Positions 1 to 12,700 of a stretch of 64,000 bases of DNA are shown in pieces. The number at the start of each line of letters is the position of its first letter. Position 1 is the stretch's first letter. Both the position numbers and the translations under genes were made by a program. Source of the DNA: Toxonevra muliebris (Eukaryota; Arthropoda; Insecta; Diptera; Pallopteridae); NCBI GenBank assembly GCA_963691655.1, contig OY829328.1:87176400-87240399 (forward strand), read 5' to 3'. The notes under the pieces are model-generated. The model had not been told where the DNA came from and made no database searches. It saw nothing but the letters and a program-made list of their open reading frames with translations.

Positions 1-684
1 TGGTATCATGAATATGGCACGCATTGGATGTATGTCGCCGTAGGGCGGTTTGCCTTCGGCCATTTCGAGCGCTGTGATGCCCAGCGACCATATGTCTGCA
101 ACACAATCGTAACCGATTTCTTCAATAACCTCCGGTGCCATCCAGAAGGGCGTGCCAATAACAGTATTTCGCTTGGCCATTGTATCTGTTAATTGCCCAG
201 CAACACCAAAATCTGCCAACTTGGCATACCCTTCTGTGTTTAGTAGTATATTGCCCGCTTTAATGTCACGATGAATTTTGCGACGTCTATGCAAATACAC
301 TAAACCCTTGAGCGTATCCGAGAGTATCGTTGCAATTTCATCCTCAGTCAGTGTCTTCTTACGCAAACGCATTATGTCCGAGACGCTGCCAGCACCACAA
401 TACTCCATGCAGATCCATAAATCGTATTGCTTGAAGTAGGAACCATAGTAACGCACCACATACGGCGAATCGCATTGCTGCATTATTGAGATCTCCTTGA
501 TAATTTCATGCAAGTCCGATGCAACCGGCACTAATTTTATGGCTACAATCGAACTACTCTCCTTGTGTAACGCCTTGTAGACGGAGCCATAGCTTCCTTC
601 GCCCAATTTGCATATAATATCGAAAACTTTTTCGGGGGGCTGCAACAGCGATTCTTCGGATAATTTTTTCAATTCGGAAGACAT
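1..684 (-). CDS. hpo: Hippo serine/threonine kinase, N-terminal part (cut by window edge)
   Basis: This is the STE20/MST-family kinase at the core of the Hippo growth-control pathway. With Salvador it phosphorylates Warts in the cytoplasm and at the cell cortex. The 228 codons present are uninterrupted from the ATG at 684-682 to the window edge. They open with a short leader (MSSELKKLSEESLLQPPEKV), then the glycine loop GEGSYGSV, the VAIK lysine, the catalytic loop HRDIKAGN, the DFG motif in ADFGVAGQ, and the activation segment AKRNTVIGTPFW with APE. The reading frame is open at the left edge (IHPMRAIFMIP), so the rest of the kinase domain, the regulatory region and the SARAH domain lie outside the window. 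Hippo/MST identity is strong because the segment around TDTMAKRNTVIG is near-invariant in this family. The gene is divergent from ValRS. An extra upstream exon with an alternative start is possible. Confidence 0.95.
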   Translation of the reverse strand, partial: MSSELKKLSEESLLQPPEKVFDIICKLGEGSYGSVYKALHKESSSIVAIKLVPVASDLHEIIKEISIMQQCDSPYVVRYYGSYFKQYDLWICMEYCGAGSVSDIMRLRKKTLTEDEIATILSDTLKGLVYLHRRRKIHRDIKAGNILLNTEGYAKLADFGVAGQLTDTMAKRNTVIGTPFWMAPEVIEEIGYDCVADIWSLGITALEMAEGKPPYGDIHPMRAIFMIP

Positions 685-1755
685 TATTGTTGATTTATTC
701 TTTCTCTTCTGTTCGTTTTTCGTCTTTTTATTTAATTAATGCACAGTTTTATTTTAACACATTTTATTACCGATTAACGCGTTTAATTTTACATAAAAAG
801 TATGAAAATTCACAAACAAAAAGAAAAGAAAAATGTGAAAGAAAAGTTCTCGACAAAGAGTATGTGAAATGTCAAATTGGAAAATGCCTTTGGAGGGCTT
901 TTCTCTTTCCGATTGTCACCTGTGTGTAGGATTATGTATGTGTAGAATTTTTTTTCGTGATATTGGAGAGTTAGTGGGTGGTCAAATTTTTGGAATTAAA
1001 GCCCTTTGAAACTAGGGGAAAGGCTGCACCTTTAAACAATATTTTGAAAATTGTGGCTTCCAATCATGACTGCCCTGAATTGCTAATTGTATTCAGTTCA
1101 ATGCATTTGCGACAGTTTAAACCATTTTATAATAAGTGCCATCTTTTTAATTATGCACTGAATGAGACCAAATAAATAAATTAGGGGCTAACATAAGAGA
1201 AGGCAGCAATTTCCAACACGAAATTGGTTTAAGAGAGCAGGTGGGAATGATAATACAGCGATCAAGAATTTCTGGCAAGAATTGCTAATTACAACTTGTA
1301 TCAGCTCTCATTCGGGAGGAGAATAATTAAAACCCGCTGCACATTAAGTTTTTCTATTATTTTGTACTTAATTGAATGTGGCTTGGCTTTGAATTATAGC
1401 TATAATTTTCTCATCACCCTCTGAGTTCCCCATTTGGAATGAAGAAAATAGTATTTTCTACCCACGAATTAGAACATAAAAACAAAGCCAGAAAATTTGT
1501 TCCCATATTTTTCTACAGAAATTCGAATACAACTCTGCGTTGTTGCGCACGTTTTCATCATCATCACCCGTCGGCAGAGACCCAACATTTAACATTTTGC
1601 GATTGATTGATTGATTTCAACGAATTTAAAATCACTTTCAATTGCATTTGTTCAAAATAAATAGTGTGAAGTGCAACGAAATTACGCATAGCATATATTA
1701 AACAGAATAAAAATCGCAACATTTCATTGAAGTTCTAATTAGTTACATTAGTACA
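685..1755. other. Divergent intergenic region between hpo and ValRS
   Basis: About 1.07 kb separates the start codons of two head-to-head genes and should contain both promoters and 5' UTRs. It is AT-rich with scattered short open frames that have no recognisable protein likeness. I see no TATA box or repeat that I can assign with confidence. Confidence 0.6.
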
Positions 1756-4700
1756 ATGGAGCAACCTATAGTAAATGGTGAAAGTTCGGCTGATGGCGCT
1801 GGTCCACCAAAAACTGCCAAGCAATTAGAAAAGGAAGCGAAAAAAGCTGAAAAATTAGCTAAACTACAAGCAAAGCTGGATAAAAAAGCAACAGTAACAC
1901 CTGCCTCAGCAGAAAAGAAAGAAAAACCAGAGGTTAGTTTTTGTTGTTGTTTTTGGTGTTCTGGTAGCAGTGCGATGATGGCTAAGTTTTTATTGATATA
2001 ATAATGCATTGTTGGCATTATTTTAGTGAAAGTTAATGTGATTGTAAAGAAGCAAATCTAATTGCATTTGCTCCATAATATTGAGTTTAATAATACTTTA
2101 TTTTATTTCTCTTTTTTTATAAAGAAAAAAGCCAAAGAAGTTAAAGAGGCTGCTGTGTATACAGCTAACACTGCTCCTGGTGAGAAGAAAGATATTGCTG
2201 GAGCCTTACCGGATGCCTATAGTCCACGTTTTGTTGAGGCTCAGTGGTATAGTTGGTGGGAAAAACAGGGATTCTTCACGCCTGAATATGGTGTAAGTAT
2301 TAATATTAGTAATTTATCTGCTTTTTCTTTTTTATAAACTGCAGTGAATGAGTCACGTCTAGTTTTATAGTAATGTAGTTATTTTGTTTTGAGTTCAAAA
2401 CTGATGTAAATTGGTAATTCAATTACATTAGATGAATTTTTTATTCTGCCAGTGTGAGGTGTGATAAATCTATTTTTTCTATTAAAATAAACGTATATTC
2501 ATAGATTAATTTTTTTTAAATAAAAATCTTAATTTTATTTATTCTCTAATGAATAATAGATTTGTATTACTTGGTTAGTCAATTTTTATAATAAGGTTAT
2601 TCTACATTCTCAAACTCATTTTCAGCGCAAGAGTATATCTGAATCAAATCCTAAAGGACAATTTGTAATGATCATTCCTCCGCCCAATGTTACGGGCTCA
2701 TTGCATTTAGGGCATGCGCTAACGAATGCCATCGAAGATGCAATCACCCGCTACAATCGTATGAAGGGACGTACAACATTGTGGGTGCCCGGCTGCGATC
2801 ATGCAGGTATTGCAACGCAAGTTGTGGTCGAAAAGAAAATTTGGCGAGAAGAGCAATTGACACGTCACGATTTAGGTCGTGAGAAATTCATACAGAAAAT
2901 CTGGGATTGGAGACGTGAAAAGGGTGTGCGGATTTATGATCAATTGAAGTGCTTAGGTTCCTCGTATGATTGGACACGTGTTGCTTTCACAATGGATCCG
3001 AAATTGTGCCGCGCTGTAACCGAGGCATTTGTGCGTCTACACGAAGACGGTAGCATTTATCGTAGTTCACGTTTAGTGAATTGGTCGTGTGCATTGCGTT
3101 CTGCAATTTCGGATATTGAAGTCGATAAGATTGATATACCTGGGAGAACATTTTTTTCAATACCAGGTTATGAAGAGAAGGTATGCAAAAAAAAAAAAAA
3201 AAATTTATTTGTAAGACTGAAAAAAAATTAATATTTGTGTTGTTTTCTAGGTCGAATTCGGTGTACTCATTAAATTCGCGTATATAGTTGAAGGTACCGA
3301 TGAAGAGATTATTGTCGCCACTACTCGCATTGAGACCATGTTGGGCGATACTGCTGTGGCTGTGCATCCCAATGATGAACGTTATACACATTTGCATGGA
3401 AAATTCGTCAAGCATCCATTCTGCACACGTCGCTTGCCCATTGTATGCGATGACTTTGTTGATATGAATTTTGGCACAGGTGCAGTAAAGATCACCCCAG
3501 CTCATGACCCTAATGATTATGAAGTTGGTAAACGTTGTAATTTACCATTTATTACAATCTTCAATGATGATGGCTTCATCATTGGTGATTATGGAGAATT
3601 CACCGATATGAAACGTTTTGATTGTCGTAAAAAGATTCTTGAAAAATTAAAGGAATTGAACTTGTATCGAGAGACTGTTAATAATCCGATGGTGGTACCA
3701 TTCTGCAGTCGATCGAAGGATGTTGTTGAGCCAATGATTAAGCCACAATGGTGTGTATACGAGTACGATGAAACATTAGTTAAATATGTTACAATCATTT
3801 GATTTTAGGTATGTTAAATGCGCTGATATGGCAGCATCTGCCATCGAAGCTGTACGCAGCGGTGATTTGAAAATCATACAAGAAATTCATATCAAGATTT
3901 GGAATCACTGGATGGAAGGAATCCGCGATTGGTGTGTTTCGCGTCAATTGTGGTGGGGCCATCGTATTCCAGCTTATCATGTTACGTTCAATGATACAAG
4001 CATTAAGTCTGGTTCGGTAAGTTGGATTCTTTTGCGTATTATGCAAGTTTAAACTACTTTTCTATAATTTTCACAAAGCCTTCAGAAGAAGAGCATGAGG
4101 TTAAAAGTATTCAGCATTTAGAATTATTCCATTTTTTTCATTTGCGCCTAAAAATATACAGCTTTATTAATTAATTTCACTTCCATTTCAGTCTGATGAC
4201 GAAGATTACTGGATTGTAGCACGTTCGCAGGAAGAAGCCACCGCCAAGGCTGCTAAAAAATTCAAAGTTGATCCGAGTAAAATCGTGCTACATCAAGATG
4301 AAGACGTACTCGATACTTGGTTCAGTTCTGGCCTCTTTCCATTCTCTGTTTTCGGCTGGCCTGACAACACTGAAGATTTGCAAACATTCTATCCAACTTC
4401 ATTGCTTGAAACTGGACATGATATTATTTTCTTCTGGGTTGCGCGTATGGTGTTCTTCGGCCAGAAGTTACTCGGCAAACTGCCATTCAAAGAGGTTTAC
4501 TTGCATCCCATGGTACGTGATGCGCACGGCCGTAAAATGTCCAAATCGCTGGGCAACGTTATCGATCCGATGGATGTGATCACTGGGATATCACTAGAGG
4601 GTCTTCATGAGCAATTGTACACCTCCAATTTGGATCCGCGAGAGATTGAACGAGCCAAGGCAGGACAAAAACAAGACTTCCCTTCTGGCATACCTGAATG

Positions 4701-5794
4701 CGGTTCGGATGCATTGCGTTTTGCACTCTGTGCGTACATTTCACAAGCACGTGACATTAATTTGGATATTAACCGTGTACTAGGGTATCGTTTCTTCTGC
4801 AATAAGCTATGGAATGCTACAAAATTTGCGCTCATGTATTTCGTTGGCAATGAGCGTTATTCATCGGCACAGTTGGAGTTAAGCGCTTGCGAAAATAATA
4901 TGGATATTTGGATTTTGTCACGTTTGGCTGCTGCAATTGCAAAATGTAATGCTGGCTTTGAGCAGTACGAGTTTAGTTATGCCACTACCGCTTGCTACGG
5001 CTTTTGGTTGTACGATTTGTGTGATAATTATTTGGAATGTTTGAAACCAATCTTTCAGAATGGTAGTGATGCTCAAAAGGCTTCGGCACGTAGAACCCTT
5101 TTCGTATGCTTGGATTTGGGTTTGCGCATTCTCTCGCCATTTATGCCGTTCATATCGGAAGAATTATACCAGCGTTTGCCGCGCACTGATGCCACGCCAA
5201 GCATATGTGTCGCCGAATATCCAGGTATGTTTTACGCAATATTTTTATCTTTTTATTTCTATTTAATTTTAATACTTATTCGCCGCCACAGAAAACACAA
5301 CTTGGCGTAACAAGAAAGTGGAAGAAGATGTTAACTTTGTGCAGAAAGCAGCAGCTGCTATTCGTTCCACACGTTCTGATTATAATTTGCCAAACAAAAC
5401 CAAAACTGAAGCATACATTGTCTGCACCGATGCACAACCTAATGAGATACTTAAGAAATATGCAAACGATTTGGCTACCATTTCGTATTGTTCCAAAATT
5501 GAATTTGATACTACACCACCAGCGGGTTGCGCTATACTAACTGTTAGTGGACAGTGTGAAGTGCATTTGTTGCTTAAGGGTCTGATTGATTCTGATAAGG
5601 AAATTGCTAAAATGCAAAAGAAAAAGGAGCAATTAGAGCAAAGTGTAACTAAGCTGCAACAAGCCGTGCAGACAGGAGCTTCTAGTACGAAATGGCCTGC
5701 TGAAGTACAGGCAAATTATGTGTGCAAATTGGAAGAATCTGAAAGTGAGTTGCAACGTATTACTGCTGCAATTGGGACGCTGAAACTAATGTAA
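1756..5794 (+). CDS. ValRS: Cytosolic valyl-tRNA synthetase (7 coding exons)
   Basis: This class I aminoacyl-tRNA synthetase charges tRNA-Val in the cytosol. Inferred coding exons: 1756-1932, 2125-2292, 2626-3180, 3251-3750, 3809-4016, 4192-5224 and 5292-5794. Together they give 1047 residues, the usual size for animal cytosolic ValRS. A Lys/Ala-rich N-terminal extension is followed by the HIGH-type motif HLGH (about residues 142-145, within [13 protein letters not shown]), the editing domain (ending near [20 protein letters not shown]), the motif KMSKS (about 651-655), the anticodon-binding domain and a C-terminal coiled coil rich in K/E/Q. The fifth exon junction rests on a 58-bp intron (3751-3808) that contains an in-frame stop, and splicing it out restores PQWYVKCADM. 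The ATG at 1756 begins the conserved leader [15 protein letters not shown] signals lie at 5957 and 5978. The 3' end faces ORC3. Confidence 0.96.
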
Positions 5795-6292
5795 AACTGG
5801 ACTTGAAATTTTTCATCTAAAATTTTGTATTTGATCTTTTTCTTATTTATTTTACCCTCAGTTCTATAATTTTCTATAATACGTAATAGACGAATGCTTT
5901 TAAATATCAAAACAATAGAAAAACACTGATCAATGATAATTAAATGATGCAAAAGTAATAAATTAAATATGCACACAAATAAAATGTTAGTAGGTGTTAA
6001 TAAGTCAGTCGTGATCATCGCAGGGCATATATATTCGATATTTTGCTTCCCAAGAGGTCTGTGAGTTTCTCCTGGGAAATCCTATTCCATGGTCATCCAT
6101 GTTCGCCCCATGTTGATACACAACACTTGGTTTTTTTTTTGAACGAGTACCAATATTCAATTTTATGTTTATCTTTTGAAATATTTATTTATTAGAACAA
6201 ATTGAAATATGAAGTGAAAGTTGAAGCTTAAAATATAGAGGTGTGTTGACTTAATTGGAAAAATAGCACAATGGTCTATTTAACATACACCA
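5795..6292. other. Convergent 3' intergenic region (ValRS / ORC3)
   Basis: About 500 bp holds the 3' UTRs of both genes. AATAAA at 5957-5962 and 5978-5983 serves the plus strand, and TTTATT at 6184-6189 reads as AATAAA on the minus strand for ORC3. No other feature was seen. Confidence 0.6.
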
Positions 6293-8794
6293 CTACCATG
6301 TTAAACGTGTTGCATGATCTGTTTTACGTTTAGACATTTTAATATATCCCAAGAATTGTAATTCAGCAACAGCGCGTGTAAACCGGGCTCTGGAAAAGTA
6401 AAAGAAATTGTATAAAGTCAATTTGAATGCAAAGTGTAAAATTCCCTTACTGTATTTGCGGATCCACATGTTCGTGTTCATCTTCGCTGTAATCGACCAC
6501 TGAACGAAATGCTTGCAACCAATCGAACAAATTGATCATGCGTCCACATTCCAGATGCAACTTATATGCCACCGAAAGATCCGGCAACGTAGACAACAAT
6601 TGATTATTCTCCTCAAGATGACAGCATTTACATTGTAAATAAAAATACGGATTATTTAACGCCATATGTAGCGCGGCGCGTGGTGCACCAATGATATTAC
6701 GGCGAACCGTTGAAATATCAGAGAAAACAAAGAGCTCATGCAATGGAGGCGCACGTTCCAGCGGCACCAAAAACCGCTGAACAATTTGAGTTTGTATAAA
6801 TTCCAAAATTTCGTGCACGGCTTTTGTGAATTCCGAGATGGGTTTTTCCTGTTTGGACATTTTTAGCAAGTGCTCTTTGAGATCATGCCGCGATGAGAGC
6901 TGTTTGAGTTCATCGCCCTGCGTGCTGCTGGTGGTGGATACAAATTTAGTTGTTTGCGTTTTGGCTTCCATTCCAGCCATAACCACTTTTGTTAGCAGTT
7001 CTTTAATGACATTTAATTTTTCGTTAGCCAATGTTATACAATCGCTGGACAATTCTAAACTTTCTATTTGTTTGTGGAGAAATACTTCTGTAGCTCTAAT
7101 GGCTTTGGAAATTTTTGCAACAAACTCATCTTTCGACATAAAACTCAACATTTGCCAACATTCTTTAAATTCTGCTTCTGCCACAACTTCTTTTGACAGA
7201 CATAGCGCATACAATTCACGTCGATATTTACCTAAAGGACATTTTGGTAAATCCTCTACCAGAATTGTAAAGAATTCAATGAAAGTATGAAAGAGCATAA
7301 AGTGCAAGTGGCAATCACGTAGCAATTGAGGTAATTTCTTTTTTAAATAGCTATCATCGGTTAGTATAGCAATAATTCGTTTACAGTCGTTTATGCTTTC
7401 CACGTAGGGCCGGAATGAGAGTAAGTGGCGTAGGGTTTCCATGTCATCGTGTGTCATTGATTTAATTTTTACTAATGAGTTCGAATAATTAGTACATAGT
7501 CCATATGCATTGCCTTGGAAATAATGTTCCATAAGGCAATATTTAAATCCTTGAATGAAGCCATTGATTGAAAAATCGTAATAGAGAAAAATATGCGTTA
7601 AAAACTTGAAAGCTTTACCGGACAAATGGAATGCATATTTAGGTGACAGTATCACTTTTTCTAAAATCTGAAATAGGAAAGTAATTTTAGTGAAATTGAA
7701 TCGGCATTGCAGCGTAATTTTGATATTTCATCACCTACCTCATTTAAACCCACAGGTGCTGACTGTGTCTGAAATACTCGAAGCTTAATTTTGCTGGTAA
7801 CATGATATGGCAAAGAGCTATGCAAAGCTGATACTGCTGTCGCAACGCCCAATATTAGAACAATTGGCAATTGCACACAATGTGCACCTAGAATTAATAT
7901 GAAATCTTGCAGCACAACCGAATTGAAACATTCAAAATCAGGCAAGATCACAACTAGCGCATGTGTACTATAGCTATTTTGCTTTACAGCAGTAGTTGAA
8001 GCACAGCTATCTACGTTATATTTTTGTTGGCGCTTATTTGTATAATTATTTTCATACCATCGTTTCAATTGTTTCATAGTGCATTGTGAACGCCTCAAGC
8101 GCTTATGATCACGATCTACTTCCTCCTCCTCCGACTCATCATCATCGTTTTCTTCAATAAAAGTGTGCACCATTGTTTCAATCGCTGCTTTGAGTGTAGC
8201 ACAATCACGTGACTGCAGCACACAAACACTTGATGATATTTTCTCGTGTATACGTTGTGCGAGTGTCTCAAACTGCTCCAAATGATCGGGTTGGTTGATG
8301 CCTGCATAAATAACGCAAGAATTTGTATTTATTTAAGCAATTGAGTTAGACCCCGGATAAAGTATAACTTTTCCCACATACCTGTTAACAACGCCGCTGT
8401 TGGCAGTATTTCTTCCATACCGAAACGTTCTATACTACCACCTGCTGCACTTTCATTGACCACATATTCCACCAAATCTTCCAGTGTTCGCGCGTAACTC
8501 TCACGCTGGAGCGTATCAATATGTCTCTGAAGTTCTTCCCATGTTTTTTTATAAACACTATAGAAAGGTTGCTCGGTCACTTCTTTGCCCAGGACGTTGC
8601 TGCTTGGTGTTGTGCCGCATTTACGTTTACTTGCTGCACTAGACTTTTTTGTAGACTTGTTTGCACGCGTCGCCCCATTTTTGAATACAAAACAGCCCTA
8701 GAGAATGTAAAAAAAATAGAGCTAGGATATTATATGAAGCCTTCTTAACATAAAAATTGTACTTTACTTTAGAAACTGAAATAGTTGGATCCAT
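6293..8794 (-). CDS. lat: Origin recognition complex subunit 3 (Latheo), 5 coding exons
   Basis: ORC3 is a structural subunit of the six-protein complex that marks replication origins and loads MCM in the nucleus; the Drosophila orthologue is Latheo. Inferred exons, 5' to 3' on the minus strand: 8794-8768, 8697-8382, 8301-7739, 7667-6451 and 6389-6293, giving 739 residues. The first exon is only nine codons (MDPTISVSK) and joins through a 70-bp intron to GCFVFKNG, which rebuilds the conserved N-terminal SKGCFVFK motif. Other landmarks are LTGINQPDH across the exon 2/3 junction, an acidic insert ([16 protein letters not shown]), the AAA-like core around [13 protein letters not shown], and a conserved C-terminus ([20 protein letters not shown]). 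Walker motifs are absent, as is normal for ORC3. The length is slightly above the Drosophila protein. The gene is divergent from FLASH, sharing a promoter region with an E2F-type site. Confidence 0.95.
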
Positions 8795-9007
8795 TATATT
8801 GAATGTGATTGTTCTGCAATGTGTACTTCTTTATAGTCGAGTTTTTTGTTTATGTTTGCAGAATGCTAGAAAAAGTTTGTTCACTTTTCTTCAAATTGAT
8901 ACACAGCAACAAAAATTGCGACCGATTGCAAAAATTCAAATATGTAAATACAACGATATTAAAATTAAACAGCTGAATTTGACATATCCACACATTTTGA
9001 ATAAAAC

Positions 9008-9020
9008 TTTCCCGCCAAAA
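9008..9020. promoter_or_regulatory. E2F-type binding site
   Basis: TTTCCCGCCAAAA is a perfect match to the palindromic E2F consensus (TTTGGCGGGAAA on the other strand). It lies about 215 bp upstream of the ORC3 start and 720 bp upstream of the FLASH start. Both genes act in S phase, which fits E2F control, but binding is inferred from sequence only. Confidence 0.6.
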
Positions 9021-9133
9021 AAGAGTCTCTTTTTGCTCTGCCATCTGGAACTAATTTTTAGTGCAGTAAAGTTGAAGTGGTTGCATTTTACGTAGTAAAC
9101 GATTAAGGTGTACGAAATGTGAATTTATTTTAA

Positions 9134-9345
9134 CCCTTTCAGATATTTGACCAATATATTAAAAAAAGAAAGTGGTGAAAATTGTGATACACACAGTAAA
9201 GGTGCCTCATATATTGGATATTACCTGACGGCCATATGAGTCACTTTATCCGAGATTTCATTACAGATTCGTGTTAAGTGGTATCATATTAGTATATGTG
9301 CAACGGATTTTTGTTTCAAGTGGCTGATTTTCATGTCTGAAAGGG
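9134..9345. mobile_element. piggyBac-like MITE, 212 bp
   Basis: Terminal inverted repeats CCCTTTCAGA (9134-9143) and TCTGAAAGGG (9336-9345) are flanked on both sides by TTAA (9130-9133 and 9346-9349). TTAA duplications with CCC ends are the hallmark of piggyBac-type insertion. There is no coding capacity, so this is a non-autonomous copy. It sits inside the ORC3/FLASH promoter region. Confidence 0.8.
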
Positions 9346-9737
9346 TTAAACATCGTTGAAGTGAACTCGAATAAACAAATTTTAAACACGGACAGAAGAA
9401 TTAGCCTTCTGCTATCATATACAATGTTGTCATGACAAACTAGAATGTGTATTTACTGTAAAAAAAAACTGAAAAACAATTCGTATGACAACGTCGAATT
9501 AATGCAAGCTTACTGTCAAACTTCATATAAATTTTGATAAGTTTAAACACTTTAACAGCTTACGAGGCATTTAGGACGAAGTATAACATACTAATTTATG
9601 CAACCTGTGCACAGAACACAAAACAAAAACAATTTCACAAATGAGAGAATATAAAATTAGCGAACGAAATATTTGTTCGTCGAATTGTATTCTATTTTTT
9701 ATTGTTTTTAGCGACGAATGAGTGAAAAAAATAATTA

Positions 9738-12700
9738 ATGATGGATTTAGATGAATTGGATATTTACGACGATTTGGATGATTTTCAAAAAACGGAAGAA
9801 AAGGTAATAATTTCTTATTTTTTACGAACATAAAATGTTGGCCATTGCAATTGTTTTTTTCATTTTCCATAGAAAATCAGTGATTTACAGTATCAAGCGT
9901 TGGAAACAAAGTACAATGAATCCATAAAAACAATTGAAACATTAAAATTAGAACTTAAAGATTCAAAGAAGAAAAACAAACAAATAGAAATAAATTTTCA
10001 GAATTTGCTCGACACTGCAAAGGCAGAAATAAGACGCAAGGACAAACTACTGGATGAAGTGCGAAAAGAGTAAGTGTAATGTTTTGTTAAAAACTTTGTG
10101 TTAAGTTATTTTTTTGTTTTTAATATAGAAAGGATGACATTTGTTTCCGGCGCAAGTTTCCAAAACAAGCAGGAGGATATCAACAGCAACAACAACAGTG
10201 GCAGCGTGAAGATAGCGCAGAACATACGAATCCTTTTAGAGAAAAATTTGCAACAAAAACTACAACTGCAAGCTCAACTGTTGAGTACAGTGAGCTGCCA
10301 AATTTATTTGTGGCTAATGAATCGCAAACTGCAGACAGTTCAAATCGTAAGTTACCAGAACGTGAGAGTACCCATGAAGCTAAAGACAGGAAGCGTCATG
10401 GTTCACGCGAAATTGAAAGCAGACAGCGATATCGATCACATGAAGCTGAAGGGAGGCAACAAAATCGTTCACGCGATTTCAGACAACACAAACATCATGA
10501 TGATGCTGATCATGGTTATAAATATGATGCTCATGCACGAGGTAAGCGTAATTTTGCAGCAGACAAAGAAGAACATAGCAGCAGCAGTTCGAGAGATTAT
10601 AAGCATGAACACAGCCATGATAGAAATGACAGAGATAGAAAAGAAAGAGATCTACAACAAGAAAAACCCAGAGAAGGAAGAGATCGTCATACGGATATAA
10701 AGCGTCAAAAAGCCAAAGAAGAAAAACGAAGCACCTCACTTGATGAATATTACAAAAAGGAGAAAAGGGATAGGTATGATATTTTGTTATTAATAAAACA
10801 AAAACTAATGTTGATAATGATTTGTAATATGCAGATAATTCTAATTTCAGTGCTGATAAAGACCGAGAAATTTCCAACATCAGCAGCAACACAATGAAAC
10901 GAGAGAGAAGTAAAGAAGGACAATGTGAAAGTTTAATGAATCAAGTAAAAAGCAGAAGTTCATCCAAAGAGGAGATAATAACAGGAAGGCGTGAAAATAA
11001 TGATGATTCTAAAGTCAAAAAATCTGGATCTTCAATGAAAATGATTAGCGAGCAAGCAACAAATAGCAATAGTTGTGAAGAAGCTAAGCAAAATAATTTT
11101 ATTTTATGTACAAAAGCAATGAAGGAGCCAAGAAAAATTGATGAAATTGTTAAAGCTAATGGAAGTTTGGCATTGAAAACGGATGAATTGCCGCTTATAT
11201 GCGCAGAAAACGCTGAAACGAAAACTACCAATGCTACGAAAATATTAGAAAAATACTGTATTGGTTTATTAACATTACCAGCGTTTGATGTCGATGACTT
11301 AAAAAAAAAAACCAATGGAAATATAAACCACCAAAAAAATGTAAAGAGTTCGTCGCCTACGAAACCAGATCTTCCCCAAAATTTTTTGTGGCAATCAGAT
11401 TCATCAGCAGCAAAAACAACACCAGACGGCGATAACAATGAAAAAATAAATGCAAAGCAAGAAGATCTTCGAAGTAAAGATTTAGAAGTTGCAAGTGAAA
11501 GAGTGGAAATGAAAGAAATGAAACTTTTTGAATCTGTACTTGGCTACTCAACAAGTCATAGTTCTTCAACAACAAATTCAACTATAACGTCATCAGAAAG
11601 TGTTTGGAGTGAAAAGAAGAAACCTGAAAGTGCTGACAATGAAAATTCTGAAAAGCCTGCAATCAATGAAAATATGCCAAAAGTAATGCATAAAAGTACC
11701 ACCATTAAACAATGTACACCAAAAAATGTGAAACATTCAGAACTTTTCATTGCTCTCTTTGGGAAAACACCGAGCAGCGCTGAAAGCGTTAGTAGTGAGC
11801 AAACAAGACTTGCAGCACACAAATTGGGAAAAGAAAAGATTGAGGTTTCAAGTGCAGATTTAACTTCAACGCCAGACGTTGATATCAATAGAAATAAACA
11901 GTTAATGGAAGAAAACCGTTTATCATACGCAGAAATTAACAAATATTTCGTTGAAAACAAGGATGTGAAGTTGGAACGAGATGACATTCAGAATACAATA
12001 ACTAAAAGCATGTGTAGCAGTCTCAGAAAATCGCATATAGAATTACTTCTTGCCCATGAACATGAAGCGATAGAAACAGAAGATGATATCGACATCCATA
12101 ATTCAGAAGATGAACAAAATTTGAATACCGGAAAGGTTGAAGCGATGCGAAAACCAATAAATGTAGCAAATGATAACGTACTAATTGCTACAGTAATTAA
12201 GCAAAATTCTTCGAAATTTGATAATTTAAGCTTGGAGTTAATCGATTCACCTGGAAAACTGTTCAAATCGCATGAGGAAAAAAATATCATCATTGAAGAA
12301 AAGTCAGTGAAGGAGCATCAGCAGCAGCATTGTTCTGTAGGAGCTATGATATATTCACCTGCAGAGCAAATTAATTCATCTGAAATAGAAAAATCGAAGC
12401 AAGATTTATCCAATTCTGCCTCAGACGATGATGCTGATACAGACGAGTCTGCTGATGCAATGAATTCACAACATAATTTACAAAGTAATAAACGCTCACC
12501 CATTGTAATTCTGGAAAATATACGTTTACCCACCATTTATGAAATACGAATGAATGCTAGACTGAGTCTGGTCCAAAAGAATTTGAAAGACAAGAAAAAA
12601 AGGGACAGTGCCTTAAAAAATAATATAATTGATTCTATAGATATAACAGATGATGATGATGGAAGTAATCGGCCGCGTGATAATATAAACTTGAATTCAA

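Larger units (their letters stand above)
8795..9737. other. Divergent promoter region shared by ORC3 and FLASH
   Basis: The 943 bp between the two start codons contain a palindromic E2F-type site at 9008-9020 and a 212-bp piggyBac-like MITE at 9134-9345. No protein-coding signal stands out; the open frames at 8757-9095 on both strands lack family likeness. Confidence 0.65.

Noticed and set aside
687..1175. Two short plus-strand frames between hpo and ValRS
   Set aside because: No conserved motif, and they lie in the promoter/5' UTR region of the divergent pair.
10098..10700. A 200-codon frame starting MLSYFF on the plus strand
   Set aside because: It overlaps FLASH exon 3 out of frame and begins in an intron; the in-frame reading joins exons 2 and 4 with consensus splice sites.
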